Positions 8,492 to 19,156 are shown, counted from the stretch's first letter. The stretch is 33,522 bases of DNA from Cyanobacteriota bacterium (GCA_026389335.1 JAPLIB010000032.1:1-33522), one strand, 5' to 3'. Numbers and translations: made by a program. Notes: generated from the sequence alone by a model not told the origin.

Positions 8492-10615
8492 ATGCCCCAG
8501 CAGATCGTCATCGCCGAGCAGTTGCGCATTGCCGCAGTGCTCACCGACGAGCGTGTCGATGAGCTGGTGGTGGCCCAGGGCCGCTACCAGATCGGCGACG
8601 TCTACCTCGGCACCGTCGAAAATGTGCTCCCCGGCATCGACGCCGCCTTCGTCAACATTGGCGAAAGTGAGAAAAATGGTTTTATTCACATCACCGACCT
8701 CGGTCCCCTGCGCCTGAAAAAAGGTGGCGCTGGTATCACCGAGTTGCTCGAGCCCCGTCAGAAGGTGCTCGTCCAGGTGATGAAGGAGCCCACCGGCTCC
8801 AAGGGGCCGCGGCTCACCGGCAACCTGGCCCTGCCCGGTCGCTTCCTGGTGCTCCAGCCCCATGGCCAGGGGGTCAACATCTCACGCCGCATCAACGGCG
8901 AAAACGAACGCAACCGGCTGCGGGCCCTGGGCGTGCTGATCAAGCCTCCCGGTGCCGGGCTGCTGATCCGCACCGAGGCGGAGGGTGTGAGTGAAGACCT
9001 GCTGATCGATGATCTTGAGTCGTTGCTGCGTCAGTGGGAGGCCATCCAGCAGGCGGCTGAAACCGCCAGCCCGCCGGTGCTGCTCAACCGCGACGAAGAC
9101 TTCATCCATCGCGTTCTGCGCGATTTCTACGGCCCCGAGCTGGTGCGGGTGGTGGTCGATGCCCCTGATGCGGTCGCCCGGGTCAAGGCCTATCTGGCGG
9201 CCGATCAGGTCAATGTGCAGGTGGAGGCCCACAACGAGCCCACCGAGATCCTTGAGCACTACAAGGTCAACGCCGCCATCCGCGACGCTCTCAAGCCGCG
9301 GGTGGAGCTGCCCTCTGGCGGTTACGTGATCATCGAGCCCACCGAGGCGCTCACCGTCATCGACGTCAACTCGGGCTCCTTCACCCGCTCCGCCAATGCC
9401 CGGGAAACCGTGCTCTGGACCAATTGCGAGGCGGCGGTCGAGATTGCCCGTCAGCTGAAGCTGCGCAACATCGGCGGCGTCGTGGTGATCGATTTCATCG
9501 ACATGGAGGCGCGCCGGGATCAGCTGCAGCTGCTGGAACATTTCACCCAGGCCGTGCGCCACGATTCAGCGCGGCCGCAGATTGCCCAGCTCACCGAATT
9601 GGGCTTGGTTGAACTCACCCGCAAGCGCCAGGGACAGAACATCTACGAACTGTTCGGCCGGGCCTGCCCCAGCTGCGGTGGCCTCGGCCATGTGGCGGTG
9701 CTGCCGGGCCGGGACACGCTCCAGCCCTTGGCCACGGTTTCGGGCCTTGTGCGCTCGACTACTTCGGCCCGGCCCGACGTCTTTGTTCCGGCCACGGCGA
9801 CCCCCACGACGGCAGCCGCCGCGGCCGCTGCCGAGGGCTCTGGCCGCCGCCGTCGCGGTGGCCGCGGCGGTCGGGGCGCCGACGGTTCCGATGCCGCTGG
9901 CTATGGCGAAGCCATCGTGGCCCCAGGCCTTGAGACCGCCTCAGCGGAGCGGGGCGAGCGGCTGGAGCGGGGCGAGCGCGGAGCCGACAGCTCCCTGCGG
10001 CGCACCGATCATGAGCTGGTGGCTGTGCCGATGGACTCCCAGCAGGAGCTGGTCTACGGCTGGCTCGGCCTCAATCCGGCCCTGCTGCTCGATCCGGTGC
10101 CCAGTGGCGACAACCTGCTGGTGCGGGTGGTTCGGCCTGGCACTGATGCGGAGACGGTGCTGGAGGAGGCCCGGCAGCAGCTGGCCGCCGCCGGCTCCCG
10201 CCGCCGCCGCCGCGGTCGCGGTGGCAGCGAAGGGCGTGGCGACACCGGTGGGGACAGGATCGGAGACAGCAGCGGTAGCTTTAGTGGCAGTAGCTCTATT
10301 AGCAGCAGTGCGGCCTCCGTCGCCAATGGTTGGGGCGAGAGCGGTTTGGCCGATGGCCGCGACAGCCTGCCGGTGGTCGAGATCACGCCATTGCCGATCG
10401 AGATTCCCAACAGCGTGATGGCGCAGGAGTTGGTCACGGTCGAGGTGCCGGCACGCCGACGTCGCGGTTCCAGTCGCCCGGTGGCGGCATCCACGGCCGC
10501 TGCCGAGGCGCCGCCGCTGGCGGCTGAGGATGCGGCCCCGGCGGCCGTCGCCCAGGAGGTGGATGATGCCGGCGAGCCTCGCCGTCGCCGCCGCCGTTCA
10601 TCCGCCAGCGACTGA
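8492..10615 (+). CDS. rne: Ribonuclease E/G
   Basis: Endoribonuclease that starts bulk mRNA decay and rRNA/tRNA processing; the compact cyanobacterial form of 707 residues. The ATG at 8492 opens [20 protein letters not shown]. The S1 domain spans ~35-120 ([23 protein letters not shown]). The DNase I-like catalytic domain has Mg-binding D291 ([10 protein letters not shown]) and D334 ([14 protein letters not shown]), spaced 43 residues apart as in E. coli. The Zn-link motif is C392PSC395 followed by GGLGH. The C-terminal third is disordered: an Arg/Gly-rich block, a small folded patch ([17 protein letters not shown]), a second Arg-rich block, a Ser-rich stretch, and a final R6-SSASD. The R6-SSA tail matches the nonapeptide that binds polynucleotide phosphorylase in cyanobacteria. 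It is followed five bases later by rnhB. Confidence 0.97.
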   Translation: MPQQIVIAEQLRIAAVLTDERVDELVVAQGRYQIGDVYLGTVENVLPGIDAAFVNIGESEKNGFIHITDLGPLRLKKGGAGITELLEPRQKVLVQVMKEPTGSKGPRLTGNLALPGRFLVLQPHGQGVNISRRINGENERNRLRALGVLIKPPGAGLLIRTEAEGVSEDLLIDDLESLLRQWEAIQQAAETASPPVLLNRDEDFIHRVLRDFYGPELVRVVVDAPDAVARVKAYLAADQVNVQVEAHNEPTEILEHYKVNAAIRDALKPRVELPSGGYVIIEPTEALTVIDVNSGSFTRSANARETVLWTNCEAAVEIARQLKLRNIGGVVVIDFIDMEARRDQLQLLEHFTQAVRHDSARPQIAQLTELGLVELTRKRQGQNIYELFGRACPSCGGLGHVAVLPGRDTLQPLATVSGLVRSTTSARPDVFVPATATPTTAAAAAAAEGSGRRRRGGRGGRGADGSDAAGYGEAIVAPGLETASAERGERLERGERGADSSLRRTDHELVAVPMDSQQELVYGWLGLNPALLLDPVPSGDNLLVRVVRPGTDAETVLEEARQQLAAAGSRRRRRGRGGSEGRGDTGGDRIGDSSGSFSGSSSISSSAASVANGWGESGLADGRDSLPVVEITPLPIEIPNSVMAQELVTVEVPARRRRGSSRPVAASTAAAEAPPLAAEDAAPAAVAQEVDDAGEPRRRRRRSSASD

Positions 10616-10620
10616 AGACC

Positions 10621-11268
10621 GTGGTGCGCAAGTTGGCGCTCCAGCCGGCGGCAGCCGCCTTCGATCCCTGGGCCGGTCGGCCTCCGCACCACTGTGCCGG
10701 GGTGGATGAGGTGGGGCGGGGTTGCCTGTTCGGCCCCGTCTTTGCGGCGGCGGTGGTGCTCACGGCAGAGGCTGCCGCTTGCTTGGCCGCCGCCGGTCTC
10801 ACCGACAGCAAGAAGCTCTCCGCCCGGCGCCGTGGGGCCCTGGTGCCCCTGATCCGCCAGCAGGCGACGGCCTGGGGCCTCGGCCAGGCCAGTGCGGCCG
10901 AGATTGATCGCTGGGGCATCCGCCAGGCCACCGAGTGGGCGATGCTGCGGGCGCTGCAGCGGCTCCCGGCCCCGCCGGCGCTGTTGATCGTCGATGGCGT
11001 GCTGCCGCTGCGCGGCTGGTCCGGAGAGCAGCTCACCCTCATCGGTGGCGACAGTCTCTGCGGCGCCATTGCCGCCGCCAGCGTGCTGGCCAAGGAGGAG
11101 CGTGACGCCCTGATGCGGAGGCTGGCCTTGCGCCTTCCCGGCTATGGGCTGGAACGCCACGCCGGCTATGGCACGGCCCTGCATCGCCAGGCGCTGCTGC
11201 AGCTCGGCCCCTCGCCCCTGCATCGCCGCAGCTTCCTGGGCGCGATCCTGCCGCTGGCTGGGCGCTGA
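10621..11268 (+). CDS. rnhB: Ribonuclease HII
   Basis: RNase HII removes single ribonucleotides and RNA primers from DNA-RNA hybrids. The 215-residue protein has the signature [14 protein letters not shown] (D29, E30), then [19 protein letters not shown] (D125) and [21 protein letters not shown] (D144), supplying the four acidic metal ligands. It starts with tandem GTG codons (10621 or 10624), five bases after the rne stop, so the two genes are very likely cotranscribed and coupled. The [17 protein letters not shown] segment has Leu-Cys-Gly where many homologues have a Lys/Ser, a small departure. Downstream it converges on the DUF1997 gene across 125 bases that show no clear hairpin terminator. 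Confidence 0.95.
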   Translation: MVRKLALQPAAAAFDPWAGRPPHHCAGVDEVGRGCLFGPVFAAAVVLTAEAAACLAAAGLTDSKKLSARRRGALVPLIRQQATAWGLGQASAAEIDRWGIRQATEWAMLRALQRLPAPPALLIVDGVLPLRGWSGEQLTLIGGDSLCGAIAAASVLAKEERDALMRRLALRLPGYGLERHAGYGTALHRQALLQLGPSPLHRRSFLGAILPLAGR

Positions 11269-11393
11269 GGTACGGCGGAAAACTCCCGCACAAGCCTTGC
11301 CTGCTGTTGGTTGTGTCCACAGCCGCTGAACTCGGGGATGCCGGCTGGCGCAGCAGCGGTCACCGATGGTCGAGACAGTTTTTTGGCAGTGGC

Positions 11394-11906
11394 TTAGGAA
11401 TCGCTGCTCCAGCTCTCAAAGTCGGCCAGCAGTTGTTGGCCCACCCGGTTGCGAATGCCGAGCAGGATGCCCGCCAGCACGGAGCGGCCCGTGGCTTCGA
11501 GCACCTTGGCGGGAATCAGCTTCAGCAGGGAGGGCTGGCTGACGCTCACCGACAGGCTGGCTTCCCCTTCCAATCCGATCGAGCAGGGCTGCAACCAGGA
11601 ATGGAGGCGCAGCTGGAAGTCGTCCACCAGGCCCAGTCCCTCCAGTTGGCAGTCGAGGGCTTCCAGCTCCAGGCGATCGTCCTGATGGCAGGCCCGCAGC
11701 TCCACGATCGGCTGGATCTGCAGTTGAAACACCTGCACCCGGGTGACGCTGTAGCGGTAGTGGCCCGGGCCCAGGGTCACCAGTTGCTGCGGATCCAGCA
11801 GGGCGGTCACCACCCGGTCTTCCTGGCTGAGGTAGGTGGCCAGACGATCGTCCGAATCGGCGATCGGCAGGGTCAGCTGCTGACTTGCGCTGAACGCCAG
11901 GGGCAT
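11394..11906 (-). CDS. DUF1997 family protein
   Basis: A 170-residue soluble protein of the type conserved in cyanobacteria and chloroplasts as DUF1997. It begins MPLAFSASQQLTLPIADSDDRLATYLSQEDRVV. Its body alternates beta-strand-like segments (LGPGHYRYSVTRVQVFQLQIQPIVEL, LEGEASLSVSVSQPSLLKLIPAKVLEATG), consistent with a START/SRPBCC-like fold, which is my inference from the strand pattern. It ends NRVGQQLLADFESWSSDS. The function is not established. It is divergent from pheA with 56 bases between starts, enough for a shared promoter region, and converges with rnhB. Confidence 0.8.
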   Translation of the reverse strand: MPLAFSASQQLTLPIADSDDRLATYLSQEDRVVTALLDPQQLVTLGPGHYRYSVTRVQVFQLQIQPIVELRACHQDDRLELEALDCQLEGLGLVDDFQLRLHSWLQPCSIGLEGEASLSVSVSQPSLLKLIPAKVLEATGRSVLAGILLGIRNRVGQQLLADFESWSSDS

Positions 11907-11962
11907 GGCCAGCTGGCCGGCAAGGCATGATCCTATCGGCCCACTTTCCCTTCGCCCTCGCC

Positions 11963-12808
11963 ATGCGTCTTGCCTTCCTCGGTCCTGTCGGCACCTATGG
12001 CGAGCAGGCGGCCCGGAAGCTGGCGGAGTTGGAGCACTTCACCGACGTGCTCTATGTGCCACAACAGGGCATCCGCGCCGTGATTCAGGCCCTGGCCTCA
12101 GGTCAGTGCGAGGCGGCCGTGGTGCCGGTGGAGAACTCGGTGGAGGGGGGCGTCACCGCCTGCCTGGATGCCCTCTGGGAACATGGCGATCTGGCCGTGG
12201 TCCATGCCCTGGTGCTGCCGATCCGCCATGCCCTGGTGGGTAGCGGTCCGCTGGAGGGGGTCAGCGAGGTGCTCTCCCATCCCCAGGCCCTGGCCCAGTG
12301 CAGTCAGTGGTTGGCGGAGCACCTGCCCAGTGCCCTGCAGCTGCCCACCAGTTCCACCGCCGAGGCCGCCAGGATGGTGCGTGGCAGCCGCTTCCGCGCC
12401 GCTATCGCCTCGCGGGAGGCAGCGGCGGAGCATGGCCTGAAGGTGCTCGATTATCCGATCAACGATGCGGCAGGCAATTGCACCCGTTTTCTGTTGCTGC
12501 GCCGCGGGCCCCGCTCCCAGGTGGGACCGTTGGCGAGCCTGGCCTTCTCGCTGCACTCGAACCAGCCCGGCGCCCTGTTGCAGGCACTGGGCTGCTTTGC
12601 CCGGGAGGGGCTGAACATGAGCCGCATCGAATCGCGGCCGTCGAAGCGCGAGATGGGGGAATACCTCTTTTTTGTGGATCTTGAGCTTCCCCAGGGTCCT
12701 GAGCCGCTGGATAAGGCGCTCGCTGAGCTCAGGCCCCACTGCGAGCATCTGGCCCTGTTCGGGGCTTATCCGCTCACCAACCTGGCGCTTGAGGCGCCGG
12801 CGGCCTGA
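11963..12808 (+). CDS. pheA: Prephenate dehydratase
   Basis: Converts prephenate to phenylpyruvate in phenylalanine synthesis. The protein is 281 residues from the ATG at 11963 (MRLAFLGPVGTYGEQAARKL); an ATG 12 codons upstream is open but falls outside family homology. The PDT domain (1-~180) includes VVPVENSVEGGVTACLD, LPTSSTAEAARMV and the catalytic NCTRFLLL. A regulatory ACT domain (~190-275; SLHSNQPGALLQALGCFAREGLNMSRIESRPSKREMGEYLFFVD) carries the GALL and ESRP elements that bind phenylalanine for feedback inhibition. It stands alone without a chorismate mutase domain, as is usual in cyanobacteria. It converges on the methyltransferase gene with 21 bases between stops. Confidence 0.95.
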   Translation: MRLAFLGPVGTYGEQAARKLAELEHFTDVLYVPQQGIRAVIQALASGQCEAAVVPVENSVEGGVTACLDALWEHGDLAVVHALVLPIRHALVGSGPLEGVSEVLSHPQALAQCSQWLAEHLPSALQLPTSSTAEAARMVRGSRFRAAIASREAAAEHGLKVLDYPINDAAGNCTRFLLLRRGPRSQVGPLASLAFSLHSNQPGALLQALGCFAREGLNMSRIESRPSKREMGEYLFFVDLELPQGPEPLDKALAELRPHCEHLALFGAYPLTNLALEAPAA

Positions 12809-12829
12809 GCTGAGCGGCTTCCAGGGGAT

Positions 12830-13810
12830 TCAAGGCCCTGGTTTGCGGCCGCGGAACACTCCGAACTGCATCAGGCCGCGGCGAAAGGCCCAGTCCATCA
12901 GCAGCAGGGTGGGCGTTTCCCTCAGGCCCTGCAGCACTGCAGACGGGCCCAGACCCAGCACGGCGGCAGGGCGGCGCACACCTTCGATAATGGAGTCAAT
13001 CCAGGAGGGCAGGGTGGCGCTGGTCCAGTCGCCGGTTTCCACCCGCATGCCGCCGCTCCAGGGGCTCTGCTCCAGGTTCTGCTTCAGGGAGCGAATGCTG
13101 GCGAACTCGGGGTGGGCCCATTGATCGAGGAGCTGGCGCATCACCCAGCGCTCCTGGCGGTTCATGGCGCCATCGGCCGGATCGCGCCGGTTCCAGTCGG
13201 CCAGCGCCAGCAGGCCGCCGGGCCTGAGCACCCGCAGCAGTTCATCGGCGTAGCGCTGTTTGTCCGGCATGTGGGGGCCGGCCTCCACACTCCAGACGCC
13301 ATCAAAGCCCTCGCTGTCGCTGCCATCCGGCAGAGCCAGGGCCAGGGCATCCATCACAGCGAAGCGGCAATGGTCCAGGTCGGCCGGGGTGAGGTCCTGG
13401 GCCCGCTGGATCTGGCCAGGGCTGATGCTGATGGCCAACACCTCAAAGCCATAGTCGCGGGCGAGGATGCGGGCGCTGCCACCGATGCCGCAGCCCACAT
13501 CCAGCACCCTGGAGCCCGGCGGCAACTGATCGAGCCCACTCCAGCGGATCAGTTCATGGACAAAGGCCACCTTGGCGGCGCGAAAGTCGCGGCGGCCGGG
13601 GGGATCGCCGTAGTGGCCCAGGTGCACATGGTCACCCCAGAGACGCTCCAGCAGTTGGTCTTCAGTCCAGCGGTCGTAGGCCTCCGCCACGGTGCTGGTG
13701 CCGACGAATCGGCGGTTGCGGCGCAGCCAGAGGTTCCACAGCACCAGGGCCAGCCCTGATAGCAGCAGGGCCAGCAGCAGCCAGCCCTGGGGATTGGCAC
13801 CGAGGCTCAC
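12830..13810 (-). CDS. 2-methyl-6-phytyl-1,4-benzoquinone (MPBQ/MSBQ) methyltransferase
   Basis: SAM-dependent C-methyltransferase of tocopherol/plastoquinone-type synthesis, of the Synechocystis Sll0418 type. The 326-residue protein has an N-terminal membrane anchor (WLLLALLLSGLALVLWNLWL, ~10-29), then the family signatures VAEAYDRWTEDQLLERLWGDHVHLGHYGDPP, SAM motif I VLDVGCGIGGS (103-113), GVWSVEAGPHMPDK, LRPGGLLALADWNRRD and VMRQLLDQWAHPEFASI. These correspond closely to Sll0418 as I remember it, and less well to gamma-tocopherol methyltransferase. The start is a GTG at 13808-13810 that overlaps the stop of the upstream LON-domain gene by four bases (GTGA). An internal SDSEG insertion near residue 165 is unusual. 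Confidence 0.88.
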   Translation of the reverse strand: MSLGANPQGWLLLALLLSGLALVLWNLWLRRNRRFVGTSTVAEAYDRWTEDQLLERLWGDHVHLGHYGDPPGRRDFRAAKVAFVHELIRWSGLDQLPPGSRVLDVGCGIGGSARILARDYGFEVLAISISPGQIQRAQDLTPADLDHCRFAVMDALALALPDGSDSEGFDGVWSVEAGPHMPDKQRYADELLRVLRPGGLLALADWNRRDPADGAMNRQERWVMRQLLDQWAHPEFASIRSLKQNLEQSPWSGGMRVETGDWTSATLPSWIDSIIEGVRRPAAVLGLGPSAVLQGLRETPTLLLMDWAFRRGLMQFGVFRGRKPGP

Positions 13811-14481
13811 TCCCTCCCCCCCAGGTTGTCTCCATCCAGACTGGGAAAGGTGTCTTTGAGCACGGTGCGGGCCGCCAATTGGCGTCGGGTCTGGTCGAGC
13901 AGCTCGTACTCCTGACGTAGCCTCTCGCCCGTGTCGGTGATCTCAAGCAGGGCCTGTTGATGGTCGGCCACCGGTCCACCCAGATGGGCGCCGATCCAGA
14001 AGGACAGCTCCCGGGGGAGGTCGGGCAGATCGGACGGCAGGGAGGCGGGTTTGCCGATCAGCTTGCCGGTCAGTTCCACCACATCCCGCAGCGCCCGGGA
14101 AACGTCGGCGGTGAGCGTTTCCAGCTCGTCATGGCTGTCGCTCACTTCGTCTTCAATCCAGCTGACCAAGCCGACCCTGAACGGGGCGTCGCGCACGATG
14201 TCGAGCACCCGGAACCGCTGCTGGCCCATCGTCACGATGTTGCTGCGGTCGTCCTCCTGGTTCTGGCAGTGCAGGATTTCGGCGCAGCAGCCCACATCAG
14301 CCATCTGCTGGTCCTGGGGATCCCAGCGCACCACACCGAAGCGCCGATCTTCGGCCATCACGGTGCGCAACATCATGCGATAGCGGGGCTCAAAGATGTG
14401 CAGGGGCAGCACCTCCTGGGGGAAAAGCACCACATCGGGCAGGGGGAACAGGGGCAGTTCCCGCACAGCAAGGTCGCTCAC
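13807..14481 (-). CDS. LON peptidase substrate-binding domain protein
   Basis: A 224-residue protein comprising only the N-terminal (LON/PUA-like) domain of Lon protease, without the AAA+ or serine protease parts. The signature is RELPLFPLPDVVLFPQEVLPLHIFEPRYRMMLRTV, followed by FGVVRWDPQ, NIVTMGQQRFRVLDI and FRVGLVSWIED. The C-terminal half is helical (LRQEYELLDQTRRQLAAR). Such stand-alone proteins are common in cyanobacteria; their role is unproven, with substrate binding the usual guess. Its stop overlaps the GTG start of the MPBQ methyltransferase, so the two form a coupled pair. It is preceded, after a 228-base gap holding two hairpins, by the end of the str operon. Confidence 0.9.
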   Translation of the reverse strand: MSDLAVRELPLFPLPDVVLFPQEVLPLHIFEPRYRMMLRTVMAEDRRFGVVRWDPQDQQMADVGCCAEILHCQNQEDDRSNIVTMGQQRFRVLDIVRDAPFRVGLVSWIEDEVSDSHDELETLTADVSRALRDVVELTGKLIGKPASLPSDLPDLPRELSFWIGAHLGGPVADHQQALLEITDTGERLRQEYELLDQTRRQLAARTVLKDTFPSLDGDNLGGRE

Positions 14482-14599
14482 GCCAGCAGGGTGCCGTCGG
14501 CGGCACGGGTGTACAGAGCTGGAGGGCCGAAGGGATGGGGAGAGCGGATCAGGGAACGCAACGCGTGGGCGTCATGGTTGGCGCGAATCCTAGAAAGAA

Positions 14600-14632
14600 C
14601 ACCCCTGCTCCGGCAGGTGCGGAACAGGGGTG
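14600..14632 (-). terminator. Intrinsic terminator of the str operon
   Basis: CACCCCTGCTCCG (14600-14612) and CGGAACAGGGGTG (14620-14632) pair over 13 bp with one mismatch around a 7-nt loop. On the minus strand the stem is followed by TTCTTTCT, a reasonable U-tract. It lies 78 bases beyond the rpsJ stop and so would end the rpsL-rpsG-fusA-tufA-rpsJ transcript. Confidence 0.75.
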
Positions 14633-14648
14633 GGAGGGGTAGGTAGGG

Positions 14649-14683
14649 CCTCAGCGAACCCGATGGGCTATTAGCCGCTGAGG
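14649..14683 (-). other. Second hairpin downstream of rpsJ
   Basis: CCTCAGCG (14649-14656) and CGCTGAGG (14676-14683) form a perfect 8-bp stem with a 19-nt loop. There is no T-run, so it is more likely a stability or processing element acting with the terminator 17 bases further downstream. Confidence 0.5.
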
Positions 14684-14709
14684 TCCGGACCCGTGGGGTA
14701 GTCCTGGTT

Positions 14710-15030
14710 TCAGAGCTTGACTTCAATATCAACGCCACTGGGCAGGTCCAGCTTCATCAGGGCGTCGATGGTCTTGGCGCTGGGGCTGTAGATGTCGATG
14801 ATCCGCCGATGGGTACGGGTTTCGAAGTGTTCGCGGGAATCCTTGTCCACGTGGGGCGAACGCAGAACGCAGTAGATCTTGCGCTTGGTGGGCAGGGGAA
14901 TCGGGCCGATCGCCGTGGCGGCCGTGTGATCGGCGGTTTCGATGATCTTGTCGCAGGAGAGGTCCAGCATGCGGCGATCAAACGCCTTCAGGCGGATGCG
15001 GATCTTCTGCTGAGCAATGGCGGTGGACAT
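14710..15030 (-). CDS. rpsJ: 30S ribosomal protein S10
   Basis: S10 (NusE) belongs to the 30S head and also acts in antitermination. The 106-residue length and sequence ([73 protein letters not shown]) are typical. I chose the ATG at 15028-15030 ([15 protein letters not shown]); the open frame continues upstream to 15195 without homology. It is the last gene of the str cluster after tufA, the normal cyanobacterial arrangement. The 202-base gap after tufA contains a strong hairpin at 15168-15200. Confidence 0.97.
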   Translation of the reverse strand: MSTAIAQQKIRIRLKAFDRRMLDLSCDKIIETADHTAATAIGPIPLPTKRKIYCVLRSPHVDKDSREHFETRTHRRIIDIYSPSAKTIDALMKLDLPSGVDIEVKL

Positions 15031-15167
15031 GGCGAAATGCGAAAGGGGCGCAGGGGTCACCGCGCAGGGTGAAGAAGCCGGAAGCACGCGACCGGGCTTC
15101 TCAAAGGTGGAGATCGGGCCGGGATGCCCGGTTGTCGAGGTGCTCAAGGCCTGCTGAGACCCTGGGA

Positions 15168-15200
15168 ACGGGGTGGGAATCCGAGCGGCTCCCACCCCGT
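15168..15200 (-). other. 11-bp perfect hairpin between tufA and rpsJ
   Basis: ACGGGGTGGGA (15168-15178) and TCCCACCCCGT (15190-15200) are perfectly complementary around an 11-nt loop, 33 bases beyond the tufA stop. No T-run follows on the minus strand. It may be a partial terminator, an RNA processing site or a 3'-end stabiliser that sets different tufA and rpsJ levels. A smaller CCGGG-ATG-CCCGG hairpin lies nearby at 15119-15131. Confidence 0.6.
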
Positions 15201-15232
15201 GAACTTAGGTCAGCGGGTTGAGCGAAACCGGA

Positions 15233-16462
<1,230 letters not shown>

Positions 16463-16504
16463 GGAAGGAAAGAATCGGGGGTGTGGGTTGGGTGGTTGGG
16501 AAGA

Positions 16505-18572
16505 TCAGGAATTGCCCTGATTCTTGGAGATGATGGCTTCAGCGACGTTGCGAGGAACCTCCTCGTAGTGGCTGAACTCCATTGAGAAAATACCCCGACC
16601 CTGGGTCATGGATCGGAGCTGGGTGGCGTAGCCGAACATCTCGGCCAGAGGACTGGACCTTGGACTGTCCGTTGTCGACGGACTGGCCTTCAACCTGGCC
16701 ACGGCGGGAGGAGAGATCTCCGATAACGGAGCCGAGGTAATCCTCAGGCACCTCCACCTCCACCTTCATCATCGGCTCAAGAAGTACAGGATTGCACTTC
16801 TTGACGCCGTCCTTGAAGGCCAGTGACCCGGCAATCTTGAAGGCCATTTCCGAAGAGTCGACGTCGTGGTACGAACCGTCGACCATGGTGACCCGGATAT
16901 CGATCATCGGGAAACCTGCAATCACGCCGGACTGACAGGTTTCCTTCATGCCGGCTTCCGCCGGTCCGATGTATTCCTTGGGAACGATGCCGCCAACAAT
17001 TTTGTTCACGAATTCGAACCCCGAACCAGGCTCGCCGGGTTGCATTTCGATCACCACGTGGCCGTACTGGCCTTTGCCACCGGTCTGGCGGGCGAACTTG
17101 CCCTCACCCTTGGCGCTGCCCCGGATGGTTTCCCGGTAGGAAACCTGCGGAGCGCCGATGTTGGCCTCCACCTTGAACTCCCGCAGCATGCGATCCACCA
17201 GGATTTCCAGGTGCAGTTCGCCCATGCCGGCGATCACGGTCTGGCTGGTTTCGGGATCGGTGGAAACCCGGAAGGTGGGATCTTCTTCCGACAGTGATTG
17301 CAGCGCTTTGGAGAGTTTCTCCATGTCGCCCTTGGTCTTCGGTTCTACCGCCACCGAAATCACTGGTTCGGGGATGAACAGCGATTCGAGGATGATCGGA
17401 TCACTGTCAACGCAGAGGGTGTCGCCGGTGGTGGTGTCCTTCAGGCCCAGCACGGCGCCGAGATCGCCGGCCCGCAGCTCGTCCACTTCCTCACGGTCGT
17501 CGGCCTTGAGCAGAATCAGGCGAGAAATACGCTCTTTTTTGTCCTTGGTGGAGTTCATCACGTAGCTGCCCTTCTGCAGCACGCCGCTATACATGCGAAT
17601 GAAGGTGAGTTTGCCGTAGGGATCGGCCATCACTTTGAACGCCAGGGCGCTGAAGGGGGCGCTGTCGTCGCAGGCGCGGGTGGCTTCGGTGCCGTCAGGC
17701 AACAGGCCAGTGATCGGCGGCACATCAACCGGTGCGGGAAGATAGTCGACCACGGCGTCCAGCACCAGCTGAACCCCTTTGTTTTTGAAGGCAGAACCGC
17801 AAAGAATCGGCACAAGGCGGTGCTTGACGACGCCTTCGCGGATGCCGCGAATCAGTTGGGCTTCGGTGAGTTCGCCGTTCTCGAGGTAGGCATCCAGCAG
17901 CTCTTCGTCGTTTTCAGCGACGGTTTCCATGAGCTTGTCGCGCCAGAGGTCAACCTCATCTCTCATCGCATCAGGCACCTCTTCCTCAATGATGTCAGTG
18001 CCGAGATCATTAGTGTAGACGATGGCCTTGTTGCGAACCAGGTCGATGATTCCTTTCAGTTCGCCCTCAGCGCCGATCGGCAGCTGGATCGGTGCGGCGT
18101 TGGCCTTGAGGCGATCCTTGATTTGGTCGTAAACCTTCAGGAAGTTGGCGCCCGTGCGGTCCATCTTGTTGACGAACACGATGCGGGGCACGTTGTAGCG
18201 GTCGGCCTGGCGCCAGACCGTTTCCGACTGGGGCTGGACCCCGCCCACGGCGCAGAACACTGCCACCACACCATCAAGAACCCGCATCGAGCGCTCCACC
18301 TCAATGGTGAAGTCGACGTGGCCAGGGGTGTCGATGATGTTGATGCGGTTGTCTTTCCAGCTGGTGGAAATGGCAGCCGCCGTGATCGTGATACCCCGTT
18401 CGCGTTCCTGCTCCATCCAGTCGGTGACGGCGGCTCCGTCGTGCACCTCACCCATCTTGTGAACCACGCCCGAATAAAAAAGAATCCGTTCGGTCGTGGT
18501 GGTTTTGCCCGCGTCAATATGGGCGGCGATCCCGATGTTTCTGACGCGGTCGAGGGGGTAGGCGCGGGCCAC
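16505..18572 (-). CDS. fusA: Elongation factor G, with an apparent frameshift near the 3' end
   Basis: EF-G catalyses ribosomal translocation. From the ATG at 18572 the sequence is canonical: [49 protein letters not shown], domains II-IV, and domain V up to [29 protein letters not shown]. Just after this, near 16649-16652, the frame breaks. The continuing frame reads non-homologous sequence to a stop at 16539 (677 residues), while the expected ending [48 protein letters not shown] is intact in another frame, ending at 16505. The usual residues AKV or similar before PLAEM are missing, consistent with an 8-nt deletion from CAG TCC (AAGGTGCC) TCT GG. Possibilities are sequencing error, true mutation, or rescue by another fusA copy. 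It lies between rpsG and tufA. Confidence 0.93.
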
Positions 18573-18685
18573 TGACGAGTTCTCCGGGTGGGGTCAACAA
18601 AAAACGAATATTACTTTACAGACCAGCCTGGCCTGCGGCCTGAGGTGGGAATCGGCGCCGCTCGTGCTGCCGGTTCCCGCCTGGC

Positions 18686-19156
18686 TCAATAGCGGTAGTG
18701 GGCGAAGGCCTTGTTCGCCTCGGCCATCTTGTGGGTTTCTTCCCGCTTGCGAACGGCGCTGCCGGCCTCGTTGGCAGCATCCATCAGTTCCCCGGCCAGT
18801 TTCTGGGCCATGGAGCGACCGTTGCGGGCGCGTGAGAAGTTGACCAGCCAGCGCAGGGCCATGGCAGTGCCACGGTCCTGACGGACTTCCATCGGCACCT
18901 GATAGGTGGCGCCGCCGACGCGGCGGGCGCGCACTTCCACCAGGGGGGTGGCGTTGCGGACGGCGGTCTCGAACAGCTCAAGGGGATCGCCGCCGGTGCG
19001 GTCGTTGATCAGGCTGAAGGCGTCCGAGAGGATCCGCTGGGCCGTGGACTTTTTGCCATGCTTCATCAGCCGGGCCACGATCATCGAGGCCAGACGGCTG
19101 TTGAACTGGGGATCCGGCAGGACCGGGCGCTTCTCGGCGGCGTTGCGGCGGGACAT
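18686..19156 (-). CDS. rpsG: 30S ribosomal protein S7
   Basis: S7 nucleates assembly of the 30S head and lies at the E site. The 156-residue length is standard. It runs [42 protein letters not shown], then [22 protein letters not shown], and ends FAHYRY as in cyanobacteria and chloroplasts. It is the second gene of the str operon, 71 bases after rpsL and 113 bases before fusA. In other bacteria S7 represses its own operon by binding the rpsL-rpsG gap; I saw no clear S7 target here. Confidence 0.98.
   Translation of the reverse strand: MSRRNAAEKRPVLPDPQFNSRLASMIVARLMKHGKKSTAQRILSDAFSLINDRTGGDPLELFETAVRNATPLVEVRARRVGGATYQVPMEVRQDRGTAMALRWLVNFSRARNGRSMAQKLAGELMDAANEAGSAVRKREETHKMAEANKAFAHYRY

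Noticed and set aside
8090-8863. Minus-strand frame covering the rne leader and start
   Set aside because: It is antisense to the rne S1 domain over part of its length and has no homology; the rest is structured leader sequence.
11269-11393. Bidirectional terminator between rnhB and the DUF1997 gene
   Set aside because: A T6 run (11380-11385) is present but no stable stem precedes it on either strand.
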